Origin: Lachnospiraceae bacterium
Lineage (GTDB): Bacteria > Bacillota > Clostridia > Lachnospirales > Lachnospiraceae
Direction of reading: 5' to 3'
DNA: 64,000 nt
Assembly (NCBI GenBank): GCA_021205755.1
Contig: JAJPWX010000099.1
Location: 1 to 64,000 of the forward strand
Position numbers and translations under genes: made by a program. The notes below the pieces were generated by a model. It saw nothing but the letters and a program-made list of their open reading frames with translations, had not been told where the DNA came from and searched no databases. Below, one piece after another: positions 60,917 through 64,000 of this stretch; positions within the stretch are counted from its first letter, which is position 1; each line of letters starts with the position of its first letter.

Positions 60917-61579
60917 ATGTCTTTTTTATCAAAACAGATCGATAAGCGGATTGCGGCTTATCAGCGGGAGCTGATAGAGACTCATTACCGGGAAGTTGAC
61001 AATATGTATCGCCAGATGCGCGGATGGCGGCACGATTACCGGAACCACATTCAGACGATGAAGGTGCTGGCGTCTAATGGGGATATGGAGGGGATCAAAG
61101 CCTATCTGGATGAACTGGACACGGATTTAAATACTGTGGATACAGTGGTGAAGACAGGAAATTCCATGGCTGATGCCATCTTAAATAGCAAAATTTCACT
61201 GGCCAGATCCCGTGCGATTACGGTTCATTGCGACGCGCACATTCCGGTCAAACTGCGCATGTCAGAGATTGATCTGTGCTGCATCATTGGTAATCTCTTT
61301 GATAACGCGATCGAGGCAAGCATGGCTTTGCCGGAGGAGGAACGGCTCATCCGGGTTTATATGGACATGAAAGGAACGCAGTTCTACATTTCCTTTACGA
61401 ATTTTACGGCGGGGAAAAAGTTGGAAAAGATCAACGGAAGGTTTCGGACGAATAAAGGGGACGGCCATGGATTTGGGCTGGTTCGCATCGATAACATCGT
61501 AGAACGTCTGGACGGCTATCTGAGCCGCAACAGCGAGGACGGGGCTTTTACCACGGAAATCCTGATTCCGCAGGCGTAA
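60917..61579 (+). CDS. cytosolic GHKL-domain sensor kinase
   Basis: A 220-residue kinase. There are no membrane segments. The H-box is MRGWRHDYRNHIQTMK, the N box LCCIIGNLFDNAIEAS, and the G box GDGHGFGLVRIDNIVERL. It resembles the cytosolic part of AgrC/ComD-type kinases, so it must receive its signal through another protein, perhaps the exporter encoded next. AAGGAGCTGTC precedes the ATG. It lies 22 bases after the response-regulator gene. Confidence 0.85.
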   Translation: MSFLSKQIDKRIAAYQRELIETHYREVDNMYRQMRGWRHDYRNHIQTMKVLASNGDMEGIKAYLDELDTDLNTVDTVVKTGNSMADAILNSKISLARSRAITVHCDAHIPVKLRMSEIDLCCIIGNLFDNAIEASMALPEEERLIRVYMDMKGTQFYISFTNFTAGKKLEKINGRFRTNKGDGHGFGLVRIDNIVERLDGYLSRNSEDGAFTTEILIPQA

Positions 61580-61651
61580 GACTTATCAGTGACTATACTG
61601 TAAACGAAGTACGAAAAATATGCTTTTCCATACTGCAAAAACTGCGGATAA

Positions 61652-61721
61652 TAACGATTCATCCCCCAAATTTAACGATTCATCCCCGAACTGTGCCGGG
61701 GGTGATTTTTTGTGTTATGAT
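61652..61721 (+). promoter_or_regulatory. ABC operon promoter with LytTR-type direct repeats
   Basis: TAACGATTCATCCCC occurs at 61652-61666 and again at 61673-61687, exactly 21 bp apart (two helical turns), as is usual for LytTR binding sites. A -10, TATGAT (61716-61721), follows but without a good -35, as expected of an activated promoter. The adjacent regulator is the natural candidate for binding. GGGGGTGATTTTTTG between them may form part of a short hairpin with TCCCC. Confidence 0.7.
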
Positions 61722-61793
61722 ACAAGGGACAAAAGGTCAGGAATGGAACGCTTTAGGTCATAAAAACGTATCGCGTAAGGAGATGGATGGAGT

Positions 61794-63677
61794 ATGGAAG
61801 CAAAAACAAAACCCAAATATGGCATTGCACAGAATGTCGGATGGATGATAGGGATCGCCTGGAGGGTGCGGCGGCGCGTTCTTCTGATCTGCGTCCTCAC
61901 GACTCTGATGGAGATCCTGTATAACGTGGCACAGCTCTACATTGCGCCGGAAATTCTGAAAGCTGTGGAGACACACGCTTCATTGGGAAGCCTTCTTACC
62001 ACCATTTTGTTTTTTACGGCGGCGCTGTTTGTGACGCAGGGCGTAAAAGGCTATCTGGATACCTACGCCATGTATCCCCGCATCGACGTTCGCACCGAAA
62101 TCATAGGCATGCTGGCTGATAAGTGTAACACCACTTCGTTTTCCAATACACTGGATGCCGATTTTGTCCGGCTGCGGGAAAAGGCATCCAGTGCTACAGA
62201 TAGCAATCTGGAAGCAACGGAGTACATCTGGCAGGGGCTGACGAATCTTCTGCAGCATATCGGCGGTTTTCTGGTCTGTCTGTCGATTCTGTCCGGTCTG
62301 CACCCCGCGCTGACGGCTGTGGTGCTCGCCACCTGTCTGATTGGCTTTCTGGCATCCCGTTACGCGAGTGACTGGGAATTCGAACACCGGAAGGAAGAGT
62401 CCGCGTACTACGCAAAGAAACGCTATATCCGCGACAAATCTCAGTCCGTAATTCTCGCAAAGGATATCCGCATCTTTGGCCTGCAGGACTGGCTGAATGA
62501 CCTGCTGGATGAGGTGCACAACGCTTACCTGGACTGGCGCCTGGGAGTGGAGAAGAAACGGCTGGTGGCGAGTATGACGGAAGCCGCGATGACCGTAGCG
62601 CGAAACGGTATCGCTTACCTGTATCTGATCCATCTGGCTTTGCGGGAGGGAATATCCGTCTCTTCCTTTGTCCTGTACTTTGGAGCAGTGACCATGTTTT
62701 CCTCCTGGGTGATGGGCATTTTAAATGATATGGCACGGATGCATAAGGACAGCCTCGACATCAGCTCTGTGCGGGAGTTTCTTGAATATCCGGAGCCGTT
62801 TTGTTTTGATGAGGGCGAACCGGTGCCACAGCGCCGCCCAAACGCGAAGCGTATTTCAAATGCGGCGCGACCTGCCCTCGGGCAGAGCGAGGGGGCGTTT
62901 CCATGCGCGGATGCCTGGGAGCTGAAGCTGGAGCATGTTTTCTACCGCTATCCGGGCGCGGAAAAAGACACGCTGCATGATATCAGTCTTGTGATTCATC
63001 CCGGTGAAAAGCTGGCGATCGTCGGCTTGAACGGCGCAGGCAAAACCACACTGGTACGGTTGCTGTGCGGCCTTTTTGATCCGACCGAAGGCCGGGTACT
63101 GCTGAACGGAACGGATATCCGCACTTTTAACCGCAGCGATTACTATGCGCAGATCAGCGCGGTTTTCCAGGAATATTCACTTCTGGATGTCACCGTTGCG
63201 GAAAACGTCGCGATGACGACGGAAAACATCGATCTTGACCGGGTCTGGGATTCCCTGGAAAAAGCGGGGCTGAAAAAAACAATTCAGGAATTGCCCCAAG
63301 GGCTGGATACGCACACCGGCAGAGACGTCTTTCTGGACGGCGTGCTGTTCTCCGGCGGCCAGACGCAGCGGCTGATGCTTGCGAGAGCGCTCTATAAGGA
63401 TGCGCCACTGCTGATGCTTGATGAGCCGACTGCCGCCCTCGACCCCATCGCGGAAAATGATATTTACCAGAAATACAACGATATGACCAGAGAGAAGACT
63501 TCGGTGTTTATCTCACACCGCCTGGCCTCCACCCGCTTCTGCGACCGGATTCTTTTCCTGGCGGACGGGCGGATCGCGGAAGAAGGCACCCATGAAAGCC
63601 TGCTGGCGCTTGGCGGGGAATACGCAAAGCTTTTTGAAGTTCAGAGTCGATATTATCAAGAGGGGAGGGAGTTCTGA
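61794..63677 (+). CDS. ABC exporter half-transporter 1
   Basis: A 627-residue ABC protein with an N-terminal six-helix membrane domain (1-340) and a C-terminal ATPase. Walker A is GLNGAGKTT at about residue 411, the signature is SGGQTQRLMLARAL, Walker B LLMLDEPTAALD, and the H-loop ISHRLAS. It likely pairs with the next gene's product to export a peptide or drug. An extra linker near 357-371 (AARPALGQSEGAF) is encoded by a REP-like repeat. GGAGATGGATGGAGT precedes the ATG. Expression is probably controlled by the LytTR system upstream. Confidence 0.9.
   Translation: MEAKTKPKYGIAQNVGWMIGIAWRVRRRVLLICVLTTLMEILYNVAQLYIAPEILKAVETHASLGSLLTTILFFTAALFVTQGVKGYLDTYAMYPRIDVRTEIIGMLADKCNTTSFSNTLDADFVRLREKASSATDSNLEATEYIWQGLTNLLQHIGGFLVCLSILSGLHPALTAVVLATCLIGFLASRYASDWEFEHRKEESAYYAKKRYIRDKSQSVILAKDIRIFGLQDWLNDLLDEVHNAYLDWRLGVEKKRLVASMTEAAMTVARNGIAYLYLIHLALREGISVSSFVLYFGAVTMFSSWVMGILNDMARMHKDSLDISSVREFLEYPEPFCFDEGEPVPQRRPNAKRISNAARPALGQSEGAFPCADAWELKLEHVFYRYPGAEKDTLHDISLVIHPGEKLAIVGLNGAGKTTLVRLLCGLFDPTEGRVLLNGTDIRTFNRSDYYAQISAVFQEYSLLDVTVAENVAMTTENIDLDRVWDSLEKAGLKKTIQELPQGLDTHTGRDVFLDGVLFSGGQTQRLMLARALYKDAPLLMLDEPTAALDPIAENDIYQKYNDMTREKTSVFISHRLASTRFCDRILFLADGRIAEEGTHESLLALGGEYAKLFEVQSRYYQEGREF
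62864..62906. repeat. REP-like element, family B, inside the ABC gene
   Basis: GGCGCGACCTGCCCTCGGGC, then AGAGCGAGGGGGCGTTTCCA, ending in TGC. It resembles the intergenic copy at 44839-44880. The block is in frame and adds a short linker between the membrane and ATPase domains. Confidence 0.6.
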
Positions 63678-64000
63678 TGAAGGGAGATTTCAGGCATACC
63701 ATCGCCGTCCATGAGCGCGGTGTAAAAGAATTATACACGGTCAGTCACAGACTGTTTCCGGTCATTGCTCTGGGAGCGATTGTTTCCGCGCTGTTTCCAT
63801 ACGTGTCGGTATTCTTTTCGGCGAGAATTCTCTCGGAGCTCGCCGGCGCCCGCCAGGCAGATGTTCTCTGGCAATGGGTGGTGGGCGGCGTGGCCGTCAC
63901 CGGGCTTTTCTCACTTGCAAATGCATTCCTGAAGCAGCGTCAGGAAACTCTGATTGACGACGTGTGGGGGCGCAAGGAAATCCTTTACTGCCGAAAGATG
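63677..64000 (+). CDS. ABC exporter half-transporter 2 (partial)
   Basis: The first 108 codons of a second ABC half-transporter, cut by the window end. The sequence starts MKGDFRHTIAVHERGV and has a first hydrophobic segment (FPVIALGAIVSALFPYVSVFF). Its ATG overlaps the stop codon of the previous gene (TGATG), so the two are co-translated and probably form a heterodimer. The ATPase domain is outside the window. Confidence 0.8.
   Translation, partial: MKGDFRHTIAVHERGVKELYTVSHRLFPVIALGAIVSALFPYVSVFFSARILSELAGARQADVLWQWVVGGVAVTGLFSLANAFLKQRQETLIDDVWGRKEILYCRKM

Overview
The window looks like a chromosomal segment of a Clostridia member, most likely Lachnospiraceae, carrying a large phage-derived integrated element. 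The right-hand part (about 37.5-64 kb) is ordinary low-GC Gram-positive housekeeping DNA, all on the + strand: pyrE, dgt-dnaG-rpoD-trmK, a TGS-type nucleoside kinase, rnpB, a presequence-protease-like M16C peptidase, era-recO, a one-chain glycyl-tRNA synthetase, a PHP phosphatase, rsuA, and a LytTR/GHKL two-component pair followed by paired ABC exporters. The genus is inferred from gene order and protein families only.

The left-hand part (about 0.1-37.5 kb) is an accessory element. It ends in an excisionase-like gene and a tyrosine integrase placed about 80 bp upstream of pyrE. Direct repeats sharing AAAATGGTGTAGTA lie near base 123 and near base 37493 and may mark its ends. Phage ancestry is clear from a gp10-like virion gene, a 3,674-residue tape-measure protein with four exact 109-residue repeats, an AP2/zinc-ribbon protein, a P-loop ATPase, ArdC and many small unknowns. 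No terminase, portal or capsid gene was seen.

Within the element: 0.3-5.3 kb holds a virion-like gene, unknowns, a Cro/CI-type repressor and a large surface protein. From 5.8 to 8.6 kb lies an ATPase gene and then a 1.5-kb stretch with no long gene. That stretch contains a type I toxin-antitoxin locus (31-residue holin-like toxin plus convergent RNA) and several strong hairpins. From 8.6 to 12.6 kb a ribbon-helix-helix regulator, ArdC and a + strand operon of small genes ending in a sigma-like factor share palindromic operators placed inside the promoter spacers. From 12.8 to 21.7 kb come two DUF262 proteins, a ParB-like protein, a Uma2 nuclease, a second repressor facing a candidate structured RNA, and a DUF3102 protein. 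From 21.8 to 24.4 kb lies the most unusual gene, an approximately 850-residue protein with a DYDTD motif in the context expected of single-chain two-barrel RNA polymerases (SPbeta YonO / QDE-1 type).

The main hypothesis is an element that carries its own transcription machinery (YonO-like polymerase plus a separate sigma-like factor) together with a tightly wired repressor circuit. Motif and sequence evidence is direct. The polymerase assignment rests on motif reading without a search, and the partnership of these proteins is inference.
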